Positions 51,969 through 62,521 of a stretch of 64,000 nt of DNA are shown here, piece by piece; the first letter of the stretch is position 1, and the number at the start of each line of letters is the position of its first letter. Below the pieces are notes generated by a model that did not search any database, was not told the origin of the DNA, and worked only from the letters and a program-made list of their open reading frames with translations. Made by a program: the position numbers and the translations under genes. The stretch is from Zobellella iuensis (GTDB lineage: Bacteria > Pseudomonadota > Gammaproteobacteria > Enterobacterales > Aeromonadaceae): contig NZ_JAERTZ010000002.1 in assembly GCF_016746085.1 (NCBI RefSeq), forward strand, positions 62,001 through 126,000. The letters run 5' to 3'.

Positions 51969-52985
51969 ATGAGCACAATCAAGGATGTCGCCCGCCTCGC
52001 CCAGGTATCGGTGGCAACGGTTTCAAGGGTGATCAACGAGTCGCCCAAGGCCAGTGCCGCCGCTCGGGAAGCGGTGTACAAGGCCATGCGCGAGCTGGGC
52101 TACACCCCCAACGCCAATGCCCGCGCCCTGGTGAGCCAGACCAGCGACACCATAGGGGTGCTGGTCAACGACGTGGCGGATCCCTTCTTCGGCGCCCTGG
52201 TGAAGGGGGTGGCGGGGGTGGCGATGGAGCAGGGGTTGCACCTGCTGGTGGGCAACGGCTTTCACCGGCAGGAGCAGGAGCGGCGTTCGCTGGAGCTGCT
52301 GATCAGCAAGCGCTGCGAGGCGCTGGTGGTGCACAGCAAGGCCCTGAGCGACGCCGAACTGATCGACTATGCCCTGCGCCACCCGGGCATGGTGCTGATC
52401 AACAGGGACATCTCCGCCCTCAAGGGCCGCTGCATCGCCCTCAACAACCAGCAGGGCACCCTGGTGGCCACCCGCCACCTGATCGAGCTCGGCCATCGCC
52501 ATATCGCCTTCCTGTGTTCCGATCAGGCCATCGAGGACAGCGTGGCCCGCCGCCAGGGCTATGAAGAGGCGCTGCGGGAGGCGGGGCTGGGGGTGGAGGC
52601 GGAGCTGGTCGAGCAGGGGCCGCCCAACGAGGAAGGGGGCGAGCGGGCCATGCTCAACCTGCTGGCCAAGGGGGCGCCGCTGACCGCGGTGGTGGCCTAC
52701 AACGACGCCATGGCGGCGGGCGCCATCTCGGTGCTGGCCGACAACGGCCTGCGGGTGCCGGAGGAGGTGTCGGTGGTGGGCTTCGACGACCTGATCTACG
52801 CCCGTTACCTGCGGCCCAAGCTGTCGACCCTGCGCTACCCGGTGGAGCTGATGGCGGCCCAGGCGGCACGGCTGGCGCTGGCGCTGGCGGCGGGACAGCC
52901 GGCGCCGGAGGACAGCCGGCAGTATATGCCCACCCTGATCAACCGCCATTCCATCGCCCCGGTGCGCCGGCCGGCCCGGGCCTGA
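51969..52985 (+). CDS. GalR/LacI family transcriptional regulator
   Basis: The 338-residue protein has the LacI helix-turn-helix (TIKDVARLAQVSVATVSRVINESP), the hinge helix NARALVSQ and a periplasmic-binding-type effector domain (GVLVNDVADPFFGALVKGV, VSVVGFDDLIYARYLRPKLSTL). Divergence from galETKM and the GalR-type operator make galactose the likely inducer. The start at MSTIKD is chosen because it gives the standard N-terminus; the frame is open upstream. Confidence 0.9.
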   Translation: MSTIKDVARLAQVSVATVSRVINESPKASAAAREAVYKAMRELGYTPNANARALVSQTSDTIGVLVNDVADPFFGALVKGVAGVAMEQGLHLLVGNGFHRQEQERRSLELLISKRCEALVVHSKALSDAELIDYALRHPGMVLINRDISALKGRCIALNNQQGTLVATRHLIELGHRHIAFLCSDQAIEDSVARRQGYEEALREAGLGVEAELVEQGPPNEEGGERAMLNLLAKGAPLTAVVAYNDAMAAGAISVLADNGLRVPEEVSVVGFDDLIYARYLRPKLSTLRYPVELMAAQAARLALALAAGQPAPEDSRQYMPTLINRHSIAPVRRPARA

Positions 52986-53036
52986 TAGCGGCACACCGCG
53001 CGGCCGCCACTCCCTCCCGCGGCCCGCGGGCTGGAC

Positions 53037-54044
53037 TCAGGCCGCCCGGTCCCGCGCCAGCAGGGCATCGATGCGCGCCAGCTCGTCGTCGCCCAGGGGG
53101 GCGCTCCGGCGGGCGGCCACCGCCGCTTCTATCTGCTCCGGCCGGCTGGCGCCGATCAGCGCCGTAGTCATGGCCGGGTGGCGCAGCACCCAGTTCAGCG
53201 CCAGCTGCGACAGGCTGTCGCCCCGCGCCCGGGCCAGGTCGTGCAGGCCGCGCAGGGTCTGCCGCCGCCGGGGCGTGATCTGCTCCGCCTGCAGGAAGGG
53301 GCTGGCGCCGGCGGCCCGGGAGTCGAGCGGGATCCCCTCCAGGTACCTGTCGCTCAGCTGGCCGCCGGCCAGGGGCGAATAGGCCATGGCGCCCACCCCC
53401 AGTTCGGCCAGGGCCGGCAGGGTCGCGGTTTCCATCTCCCGTTCCAGCATCGAATAACGCACCTGGTCGACGAGGCAGGGCACGCCCAGCTCCGCCAGCA
53501 GGGCGACGGCCCGCCGCGCCTCGGCCGCCGGGTAGTTGGAAATGCCGACATGGAGCGCCTTGCCCTGGCGCACCATGTCGGCCAGGGCCTGCATGGTTTC
53601 CGCCAGGGGCGTGTCCGGATCCGGCCTGTGGTGGTAGAAGATGTCCAGGTACTCCAGCCCCAGCCGGCGCAGGCTCTGGTGCAGGCTGGCGAACAGGTAC
53701 TTGCGGCCGCCGCCGTCGCCGTAGGGCCCGTCCCACATCGTGAAGCCGGCCTTGCTGGCGATGATCAGCTCGTCCCGCCAGGGGTGCAGGTCTTCCTTCA
53801 GCAGGGTGCCGAACCGCAGCTCGGCGGCGCCGGGGGGCGGGCCGTAGTTGTTGGCCAGATCGAAGTGGGTGATGCCCAGATCGAAGGCGCGGCGCACCAT
53901 GGCCCTGCTCCGGCCGGGGTCGCCGTCGGCGCCGAAGTTGTGCCAGAGCCCGAGGGCGATCTCCGGCAGGCGCAGGCCGCTGTGGCCGGTCCGGCGGAAG
54001 GGCAGCCGGTCGTAGCGATCGGGGGCGGGGGTATAGGAATCCAT
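53037..54044 (-). CDS. Aldo/keto reductase (YghZ/Gpr-like)
   Basis: The 335-residue protein follows YghZ through LRLPEIALGLWHNFG, DLGITHFDLANNYGPPPG (catalytic tyrosine), IIASKAGFTMWDGPYG (lysine), YLDIFYHHRPDPDTP (histidine) and ALIGASRPEQIE. YghZ reduces glyceraldehyde 3-phosphate and methylglyoxal with NADPH. Divergence from a GH4 alpha-galactosidase across a GalR-like half-perfect operator suggests a link to galactoside catabolism, perhaps carbonyl detoxification. Confidence 0.9.
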   Translation of the reverse strand: MDSYTPAPDRYDRLPFRRTGHSGLRLPEIALGLWHNFGADGDPGRSRAMVRRAFDLGITHFDLANNYGPPPGAAELRFGTLLKEDLHPWRDELIIASKAGFTMWDGPYGDGGGRKYLFASLHQSLRRLGLEYLDIFYHHRPDPDTPLAETMQALADMVRQGKALHVGISNYPAAEARRAVALLAELGVPCLVDQVRYSMLEREMETATLPALAELGVGAMAYSPLAGGQLSDRYLEGIPLDSRAAGASPFLQAEQITPRRRQTLRGLHDLARARGDSLSQLALNWVLRHPAMTTALIGASRPEQIEAAVAARRSAPLGDDELARIDALLARDRAA

Positions 54045-54082
54045 AATGCTCCTTATCGTGGCAAAGGGGTTGAGGTAATAAT

Positions 54083-54098
54083 TTGTAATCGATTACAC
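54083..54098. promoter_or_regulatory. GalR-like operator upstream of melA
   Basis: TTGTAATCGATTACAC contains a perfect 14-bp palindrome and differs from the GalR consensus at one outer base. It lies between the divergent aldo/keto reductase and GH4 genes, tying them to the gal regulator by inference. Confidence 0.6.
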
Positions 54099-54242
54099 CA
54101 GCTCTTGCCCGCCATTGCATCCGTGCCGGTGCAAAAGGCGGCCCGATCTTAGCTTTCGGGAATGGAAGGCCGGTTTTGGCGAGTGCCGGCCGGGGAGGAA
54201 TGGGGCACTATCGGTCTTCCAACCACGGACAAGGAGACTGAG

Positions 54243-55568
54243 ATGTCCATTCGCGTCACCATCATCGGCGCCGGCAGCACCGTATTCATGCGCAACATAG
54301 TGCGTGATCTGCTGCACAAGCCGGCCCTCAAGCACATCGAGATCGCCCTCTACGACATCGACGCCCGCCGCCTGGCCGAGTCGGAGCGGGTGGCGCGCCA
54401 ACTGGTGGCCGCCCTCGGGGCGCCGGCCCGGGTGCAGGCCCATGCCGACCGGCGCCAGGCCCTGGCCGGGGCCACGGCGGTGTTCACCCTGTTCCAGGTG
54501 GGCGGTTACCGGCCCTGCACCCTCACCGACTTCGAGGTGCCGCGCCGCTACGGCCTGCAGCAGACCATAGGCGACACCCTGGGCGTGGCCGGCATCATGC
54601 GCGGCCTGCGCACCATTCCGGTGCTGCTGTCCCTGGCCGAGGACATGCGCGAGCTGTGCCCCCGGGCGCTGCTGATGAACTACGTCAACCCCATGGGCAT
54701 CCTCAGCCTGGCCATGCAGCGGCTGGCGCCGGACATCCGCTACGTGGGCCTGTGCCACTCGGTGCAGGGCACCGCCGAACAGCTGGCCACCGACCTCGGG
54801 GTGCCGCCGGCGGACCTGGTGTACCGCTGCGCCGGCATCAACCACATGGCCTTCTACCACAGCTTCCAGCAGCGCCTGCCGGACGGCTCCCTGGTCGATC
54901 TCTATCCCCGGCTGCGCGCCCTGGCCGAGCAGGGGCTGGTGCCGGACGACAACAGGGTGCGCTACGAGATCCTCAAGCGCTTCGGCTATTTCGTCACCGA
55001 GTCGAGCGAGCACTTCGCCGAGTACAGCCCCTGGTTCATCAAGCGGGATCGGCCGGATCTGCTCGAGCGCTTCAATGTGCCCCTGGACGAATACCCCCGC
55101 CGCTGTGAGCGCCAGATCGCCGACTGGGCGGAGGAACTCAAGCGGATCGAGTCCGGCGAGGCCATGGCGCTCAAGGAGAGCCACGAGTACGCCGCCGGCA
55201 TCGTCAACGCCCTGGTCACCCACGAGCCGGTGGTGATCTACGGCAACCTGCTCAACCGCGGTGCCATCGAGAACCTGCCGGCGGACTGCTGCGTGGAGGT
55301 GGCCTGCCTGGTGGACGGCAACGGCGTCCAGCCCCAGCGCTTCGGCCGCATCCAGCCCCAACTGGCGGCGCTGATCCAGACCAACGTCAACGTGCAGATG
55401 CTGACGGTGGAAGCGGTAGTGCGCCAGGATCCCCAGTACCTCTATCACGCCGCCTACCTGGATCCCCACACCGCCGCCGAGCTGGATCTGGAGCAGATCC
55501 ACTGTCTGGTGGACGATCTGCGCCGGGCCCACGGCGACTGGCTGCCCGACTGGGCCCGGCTGGGCTGA
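54243..55568 (+). CDS. melA: Alpha-galactosidase, GH4 family (NAD- and Mn-dependent)
   Basis: The 441-residue protein has the GH4 N-terminal NAD loop TIIGAGSTVF, the metal cysteine segment GLCHSVQGTAEQLA and INHMAFY with the metal histidine, as in Escherichia coli MelA. It hydrolyses melibiose and related alpha-galactosides in the cytoplasm by an oxidation-elimination mechanism. AAGGAGACTGAG precedes the ATG. It is convergent with the MelR-like gene. A second, unrelated alpha-galactosidase (GH36) is encoded at the right edge. Confidence 0.92.
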   Translation: MSIRVTIIGAGSTVFMRNIVRDLLHKPALKHIEIALYDIDARRLAESERVARQLVAALGAPARVQAHADRRQALAGATAVFTLFQVGGYRPCTLTDFEVPRRYGLQQTIGDTLGVAGIMRGLRTIPVLLSLAEDMRELCPRALLMNYVNPMGILSLAMQRLAPDIRYVGLCHSVQGTAEQLATDLGVPPADLVYRCAGINHMAFYHSFQQRLPDGSLVDLYPRLRALAEQGLVPDDNRVRYEILKRFGYFVTESSEHFAEYSPWFIKRDRPDLLERFNVPLDEYPRRCERQIADWAEELKRIESGEAMALKESHEYAAGIVNALVTHEPVVIYGNLLNRGAIENLPADCCVEVACLVDGNGVQPQRFGRIQPQLAALIQTNVNVQMLTVEAVVRQDPQYLYHAAYLDPHTAAELDLEQIHCLVDDLRRAHGDWLPDWARLG

Positions 55569-55623
55569 TGGCCTGAGCGCCTGGACAAGGGGACGGCAGG
55601 CCGGCGCCGCTGTCCCCGATCTT

Positions 55624-55645
55624 TAATCCCCAATCCCCAATTCCC
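55624..55645. repeat. Short tandem G-rich heptamers (minus strand)
   Basis: On the minus strand GGGAATT-GGGGATT-GGGGATT repeats a heptamer three times in the convergent spacer between melA and the MelR-like gene. Three G runs could fold with the nearby GGGGA into a quadruplex. Confidence 0.6.
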
Positions 55646-55650
55646 GTTTT

Positions 55651-56502
55651 CTACTCCTCGCCCCGGCTTTGCCGCCGGTATTGCAGCGGGGTCAGTCCGG
55701 TCAGGCGGCCGAAGGCGTCGTAGAACCGGCTCTGGCTGGAAAAGCCGCAGCTCAGGGCGATGTCCTGCACCGGACGGCGGCTTTCCGCCAGCAGCACCCG
55801 GGCGTGGTTGATCTGCAGGGTCAGCAGGTATTGCTTGATGCTGGCCCCCATCACCTGCCGGAACAGCTGCATGGCGTAGTTGGGATGCAGCCGGGCCGCC
55901 TGGGCCACCTGGGCGACCTTGAGCCCCTCCCGGTAATGGCACGACATAAAGGCGATCATCTGGTGCAGCTTGTTGGCCCGCTCTGGGCTCAGGGTGGGAA
56001 GGGGGACGGCGCCCTGCTCCGGCTGCAGGCTGTGCCAGCCGGTGAGGGCCACCCGCCGGCACATGAGGGCGATCTCCTCCTGCAGCAGGGCGGCGAAGTG
56101 GGGCTGGCGGTGGCCGGCGTCCTGCTGCCAGCGGCGGATGTCACCTTCCCCGAACAGATGGGCCCGGTCCGAGACGATCACCTGGCCCTGCAGCAGCCGG
56201 GACTGCAGGGCCTCGTCCAGGGCGAAGCCCAGGAACAGCGGCAGCGGGATATTGAGGATGGCCATGCGTTCGCAGCCGCCCTGGTCCACCAGCCGGTGCG
56301 GGATCAGGCCCCAGAACAGGCCCACGTGACCGGCGGGCAGGGTGATACGCCGCTCGCCGATGAGGTAGTGCACCGGCCCGTCCAGGGGAATGTTCACTTC
56401 CACCTGGCGGTGCCAGTGGTGGCCGGGCATTTCGCCCGGGCGGCGGAACTCGATGCTGAGCGCCTCTTCCTCCATCGCCGCGGGCTCGGGATGCGGCGCC
56501 AT
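55651..56502 (-). CDS. AraC family regulator, MelR-like
   Basis: The 283-residue protein parallels MelR: IEFRRPGEMPGHHWHRQVEVNIPLDGPVHYLIG (cupin sensor), LFWGLIPHRLVDQG, and a C-terminal double helix-turn-helix (LKVAQVAQAARLHPNYAMQLFRQVMG and VQDIALSCGFSSQSRFYDAFGRLTGLTPLQYRR). MelR activates melibiose genes when melibiose binds. It is the last gene of the minus-strand ABC operon (4 nt after the ATPase stop) and convergent with melA. Confidence 0.9.
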   Translation of the reverse strand: MAPHPEPAAMEEEALSIEFRRPGEMPGHHWHRQVEVNIPLDGPVHYLIGERRITLPAGHVGLFWGLIPHRLVDQGGCERMAILNIPLPLFLGFALDEALQSRLLQGQVIVSDRAHLFGEGDIRRWQQDAGHRQPHFAALLQEEIALMCRRVALTGWHSLQPEQGAVPLPTLSPERANKLHQMIAFMSCHYREGLKVAQVAQAARLHPNYAMQLFRQVMGASIKQYLLTLQINHARVLLAESRRPVQDIALSCGFSSQSRFYDAFGRLTGLTPLQYRRQSRGEE

Positions 56503-56506
56503 GGCG

Positions 56507-58126
<1,620 letters not shown>

Positions 58127-58138
58127 GGCAATCACCTG

Positions 58139-59275
58139 TTAACGGTTGGAATAGGGATCGACGGCGTCGCGCAGGCCGTCGCCGGCGGCGTTGAAGGCCA
58201 GCACCGCCACCAGGATGAACAGCACCGGGCTCAGCAGCCAGGGATAGGAGCCCAGCACCTGGTAGTCGCGGGCGGCGTTGAGCAGCAGGCCCAGGCTTAT
58301 CATCGGCGGCTGGATACCGACCCCGAGGAAGCTCAAAAAGCTCTCGGTGAGGATAAAGGTCGGGATCATGGCGGTGGCCACCACGATGACGTGGGACAGC
58401 ACGTTGGGCAGGATATGGTGCACTATGATACGGCCGTCGCTGGCGCCCACGGCGATGGCCGACTTCACGTAGTCCATTTCCCTGAGCACCAGCGCCTTGC
58501 CGCGCACTTCCCGCGCCAGCTGGGCCCACTTCAGGCTGCCCAGCAGCAGCACGAACAGCACGAAGGTGGTCTGGGGCGACACCGTCTTCGGCAGTATGGC
58601 GATCACCGCCAGGTACAGCGGCAGCTCGGGAAAGGCGAGCATCAGCTCCACCAGCCGCTGGGTCCAGAGGTCGAAGCGGCCGCCGAAGTAGCCGGAGGCG
58701 ATGCCCACCAGGCAGCCGACCACCACGCAGATGCTGGTGATCAGGCCGGCCATCAGCAGGGTCACGCCCATGCCGTGCAGGATGCGGCTGAAGTTGTCCC
58801 GGCCCAGGCCGTCGGTGCCGAGGAAATACACCGCGTAACCGGGCTCGGCCGCCACCAGGTGGGTGCTGAAGTTCAGGCCGAACAGCCGGTAGTCCCAACC
58901 CTCGGCGAAGAAGCGCAGATAGATTTTCTGGCTGCTGTCCTTGACGTAGCTGGCCTCGAAGGTCTCGGGATCGAAGCTGATCTCGAAGGGGTGCACGAAG
59001 GGCCGCAGCGAGAAGCCGTCGTCACCGAAGAAGTGGATGCCCTGGGGCGGCAGGTAGATATCGTTGCTGTTGCGTGCCGCCGGATCCTGGGGCGAGAAGA
59101 AGGGGGCGAACAGCGCCAGCACCAGCAGCAGGGCGATAAAGCCGAGGGAGACCAGCGCCAGCCGGTTGCGCTTGAAGCGCCGCCAGACCAGGGCCAGGTA
59201 GCCTTCGTTGCGGCTGGCGGGGCGCCGGCGCGGATCCTGGGTGATGAGGTTCGAGGTCTGCATAGGGGTTTCCAT
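58139..59275 (-). CDS. ABC transporter permease, OppC type
   Basis: The 378-residue inner-membrane protein has six helices in the C-terminal part and the EAA loop VKSAIAVGASDGRIIVHHILPN. Residues 65-160 form a large soluble loop (IYLPPQGIHFFGDDGF to FLGTDGLGRDNFSR), as in YejE- and AgpC-type permeases. It pairs with the permease at 59295. The start precedes MQTSNLI by four codons; either is possible. Confidence 0.9.
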   Translation of the reverse strand: METPMQTSNLITQDPRRRPASRNEGYLALVWRRFKRNRLALVSLGFIALLLVLALFAPFFSPQDPAARNSNDIYLPPQGIHFFGDDGFSLRPFVHPFEISFDPETFEASYVKDSSQKIYLRFFAEGWDYRLFGLNFSTHLVAAEPGYAVYFLGTDGLGRDNFSRILHGMGVTLLMAGLITSICVVVGCLVGIASGYFGGRFDLWTQRLVELMLAFPELPLYLAVIAILPKTVSPQTTFVLFVLLLGSLKWAQLAREVRGKALVLREMDYVKSAIAVGASDGRIIVHHILPNVLSHVIVVATAMIPTFILTESFLSFLGVGIQPPMISLGLLLNAARDYQVLGSYPWLLSPVLFILVAVLAFNAAGDGLRDAVDPYSNR

Positions 59276-59294
59276 GATTAAGGCTCCTTGGGCG

Positions 59295-60293
59295 TCAGGA
59301 CAGCCGCACGCGCGGGTCGAGCAGGGCCAGCAGGATGTCGGCGATGATGTTGCCGATCACCAGGGTGGCGGCCAGCAGCAGCATGAAGGAGGCCACCACG
59401 AATACGTCCTGATCCTGCATGCCGCTGACGATCAGCGGGCCCACGGTGGGCAGGGCGAAGACGATGGCGATCTCCAGCTCGCCGGCGATCATGTAGGGCA
59501 GGGCCACGCCCTGGAACATCACCAGGGGGTGCAGGGCGTTGGGCACCACGTGCTTGAACAGCACCCGGCGCGACGACAGCCCCTTGGCGCGGGCGGTTTC
59601 CACGTACTGGGCCTGCATCACGTCCAGCATGTTGGAGCGCATCACCCGCAGGTGGTGGGCCATGCCGCCGAAGATGGCCACCAGCAGCACCGGCCAGATG
59701 TGTTGCAGCAGGTTGCCGAACTTGGCCAGGCTCCAGGGGGCCATCACGTATTCGGGGGAGAAGAGGGCGGCCACGTGCACCGAGCCCAGGTGGAACACCA
59801 GCAGGTAGAGCATCAGCAGCGCCAGCACGAAGCGCGGCGTGGTCATGCCGATAAAGGCGAACACCGTCACCAGGTTATCCACCCAGCCGTAGGGCCGGGT
59901 GGCCACGAAGATGCCGAGCAGGGTGCCGAGCAGGGTGGCGCCCAGGTGGCACATCAGGGCGATCAGCAGGGTCATCGGCAGGCGATCGCTGATCAGCTCG
60001 GCGATCGGCTTGTTGTAGACGTAGGAGTGGCCGAAGTCGCCCTTGGTGGCGATATTGCCGATCCAGGTCAGGTACTGTACCGGCAGCGGCCGGTTCATGC
60101 CCTGCTCTTCGCGGAAGCGATCGGCCAGCTCCTGGGCTTCCCGCTCGCTCATGCCCGACATGCTGATGGCCTGGCTCTTGAGCCGGTCGGCGTAGTCGCC
60201 GGGCGGCAGCTGGATCAGGAAGAAGGCGACCAGGCTCAGCGCCAGCAGCAGCGGCACGGCGGCGAGCAGGCGCCTGAAGATAAAGCGTAACAT
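59295..60293 (-). CDS. ABC transporter permease, OppB type
   Basis: The 332-residue protein has an N-terminal helix (LRFIFRRLLAAVPLLLALSLVAFFLIQLPPGDY), five more helices and the EAA loop YVETARAKGLSSRRVLFKHVVPNAL that contacts the ATPase. It forms the channel with the OppC-type partner, 19 nt away in the same operon. The gene starts at MLRFIF with a weak AGG site. Confidence 0.9.
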   Translation of the reverse strand: MLRFIFRRLLAAVPLLLALSLVAFFLIQLPPGDYADRLKSQAISMSGMSEREAQELADRFREEQGMNRPLPVQYLTWIGNIATKGDFGHSYVYNKPIAELISDRLPMTLLIALMCHLGATLLGTLLGIFVATRPYGWVDNLVTVFAFIGMTTPRFVLALLMLYLLVFHLGSVHVAALFSPEYVMAPWSLAKFGNLLQHIWPVLLVAIFGGMAHHLRVMRSNMLDVMQAQYVETARAKGLSSRRVLFKHVVPNALHPLVMFQGVALPYMIAGELEIAIVFALPTVGPLIVSGMQDQDVFVVASFMLLLAATLVIGNIIADILLALLDPRVRLS

Positions 60294-60398
60294 AGCAAGA
60301 ACCCTCGGTTGCTAGGTGGTTGGGGGCAGGGGTTGGTGCGCCTGTCCGGGCCTGAGAGCAGGGCCCGGAGCAGTCGACGGTGTTGCCGGTATCCCGAC

Positions 60399-62459
60399 TC
60401 AATTCACAAACGGCAGCTTGCCGGGCATCAGTTCCTCCAGCCTGTCCTGGGGCGCCACCCAGACACGCTCGCGCATGATGGCGTCCTCGGCCCACTGGAA
60501 GCTGAGGATGGGGGTGCCGGGCGGCACGTTCTTGAGCCGCTTGCTCAGGATCAGCGCCCCGGGCATGGACACCAGGCCCACGTGGTAGAGGTTCTCGGTG
60601 AACACCCGGTTGTAGCGGTTGAGGATCTCCAGTTGCTTGCCCAGATCCGGCTCGTTGGTGAACTGGTTGATAAGGTTCACCAGCTCCCGCTCGAAGGGCA
60701 GCAGTTGCTGGGGCTGCTCGTCGGTGCCCTTGTGCCAGTAGGGGGTCTTGCTGTGCACCGGCGCCAGGGCCTCGGCCAGCTGGATTGGCTGTATGTATTC
60801 GCTGTCGTTGCGGCGGATGAATAAGTCGAAGCTGCCGTTGCCGAGGGCGGCGTCCACCTGGGCGCCCTGCAGCGGCAGCGGTATCAGCTTGATGCCCACT
60901 TCCCGGAACATGCTGACCAGGCCTTCCGCCATGGCTTTCTCCCCCGGGCCGTCGGGGGTGACCATGGTGATCTCCAGATCCCGTCCCTGGGCCGGGCCCG
61001 AGGTGAAGTTGAGGATGCCGTTGTTGTCGGTGTCCTTGAGGCCGAGGGCGGCCAGCAGCTCCCTGGCCAGGGCCGGGTTGTAGCCGTAGAAGGCCACCGA
61101 GCTCTCGTCCACCACTCCTTCCGGGTAGAGGCCGCCGGCGTAGGGCCGGCCGAAGGGGCCGCGCACCATAGACTGGGCCAGGGCGTCCCGGTCGATGGCG
61201 TGGCTGACGGCCTGGCGGAAGCCGAGCTCCCGGTTCAGCTGGCGAATAGCCCGCTCCCGGTCGTCGCTCACCCCCAGTTCCTCGGACAGGTTGAGGAACA
61301 GCGACCAGCCCAGGATGCGCGGGCTGAAGTCGAGCCGGGCCTTGGCGTCGGGCTGGCGGCTCTGGCGGATGGACTCCAGGTAGTTGCTGGGGTTTTCCAT
61401 GTTGGCGTAGTCGGCGTTGCCGGCCACGGTCTGCACCTCACGGTCGGTCCAGGTGGACAGCTTGAAGCGCAGTTCGTCCAGGTAGGGCAGTTGCTGGCCC
61501 TGTTCGTCCACCTTCCAGTAGTAGGGGTTGCGGCGCAGCACCATCATCTGGTCCGGGGTGTAGGACACAGGTACCCAGGCGCCCATGGTCACCACCGGCA
61601 GGGTGGCAGGGGAGAGGGCGTTGGCGTAGCCGGAATAGGTGGCCTGGTCGTTGTATCTGGGGTGCAGGGGCTTCAGCACATGGGCCGGACCCGGGCACAT
61701 GCGGAAGAAGGCCATGCTGTACAGGTACTGGGTGGGGAAGGCGTCCTGGAAGGTCCAGCGCAGGGTGCTGTCGTCGATCTTCTCCAGGGTGGTGCCTTCG
61801 CCGTAGGTGCCGGGGCTGGCCCAGGCACCGACCCGGGGATCCATGATGTTGTCTTCCCACAGGAAGAGCAGGTCGTCGGCGCCGAAGGGCTGGCCGTCGG
61901 ACCACTTGGCGCCCTCGATCAGGTGCATGGTCAGCTGTTGGCCGTCTGCGGACCACTCCCAGCTCCTGGCCAGGTTGGGCAGCGGGGTCTGCTCTTCCTT
62001 GCGGATGGAGGTGAGGGGGCCGGTGCGGGTGAGGCATTCGGCCACCGTGTATTCGGTGCCGCCCCAGCCGGAATTCTTGCCCGCGGCATAGTTCCAGCCT
62101 TCGGGACGGCCGCCGGTGACCATGCGGAACACGCCGCCGTAGATGCCGACGCCGTCGGGCATGCCGCTTTCCAGGAATACCAGGGGTTCCCTGGGCAGGC
62201 GCTCGGTCACCGGCGGCAGCTTGCCCTGCTCGACCAGCTCGGTGACCCAGGCCGGCTCGCTGTAGGCGGGCAGGGCCTGGAAGCGGAACAGGTCCGCCTG
62301 GGTCAGCTCCATGGGGTAGCCCTGGCCGGGCAGGGGCTGGGCCGCGGGCAGGGGGGAGATCTCGCCGCCCGGCTCGGCCAGCAGCGTGGCCGGCGCCAGT
62401 CCCAACAGGCCCGCCACGCAGGCGGACAACAGCGAAGTGCGATAATACGGTGTTTTCAT
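60399..62459 (-). CDS. ABC transporter substrate-binding protein, family 5 (AgpA-like)
   Basis: The 686-residue exported protein has a signal peptide (LLSACVAGLLGLAPATLLA) and the family 5 pattern, including LARSWEWSADGQQLTMHLIEGAKWSDGQPFGADD and RQAVSHAIDRDALAQ. Its length, above the usual 530-550, matches AgpA, the alpha-galactoside receptor of Sinorhizobium, which belongs to this peptide-type family. It lies between the GH36 gene and the permeases in the minus-strand operon. Raffinose- or melibiose-type sugars are the expected ligands, by context. Confidence 0.88.
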   Translation of the reverse strand: MKTPYYRTSLLSACVAGLLGLAPATLLAEPGGEISPLPAAQPLPGQGYPMELTQADLFRFQALPAYSEPAWVTELVEQGKLPPVTERLPREPLVFLESGMPDGVGIYGGVFRMVTGGRPEGWNYAAGKNSGWGGTEYTVAECLTRTGPLTSIRKEEQTPLPNLARSWEWSADGQQLTMHLIEGAKWSDGQPFGADDLLFLWEDNIMDPRVGAWASPGTYGEGTTLEKIDDSTLRWTFQDAFPTQYLYSMAFFRMCPGPAHVLKPLHPRYNDQATYSGYANALSPATLPVVTMGAWVPVSYTPDQMMVLRRNPYYWKVDEQGQQLPYLDELRFKLSTWTDREVQTVAGNADYANMENPSNYLESIRQSRQPDAKARLDFSPRILGWSLFLNLSEELGVSDDRERAIRQLNRELGFRQAVSHAIDRDALAQSMVRGPFGRPYAGGLYPEGVVDESSVAFYGYNPALARELLAALGLKDTDNNGILNFTSGPAQGRDLEITMVTPDGPGEKAMAEGLVSMFREVGIKLIPLPLQGAQVDAALGNGSFDLFIRRNDSEYIQPIQLAEALAPVHSKTPYWHKGTDEQPQQLLPFERELVNLINQFTNEPDLGKQLEILNRYNRVFTENLYHVGLVSMPGALILSKRLKNVPPGTPILSFQWAEDAIMRERVWVAPQDRLEELMPGKLPFVN

Positions 62460-62521
62460 CCTTTAGGTCCTTCTTTCCATGCAGGGTCAAGGAGTCCCGC
62501 GCCTTGGGCGGGACGCCGGGA

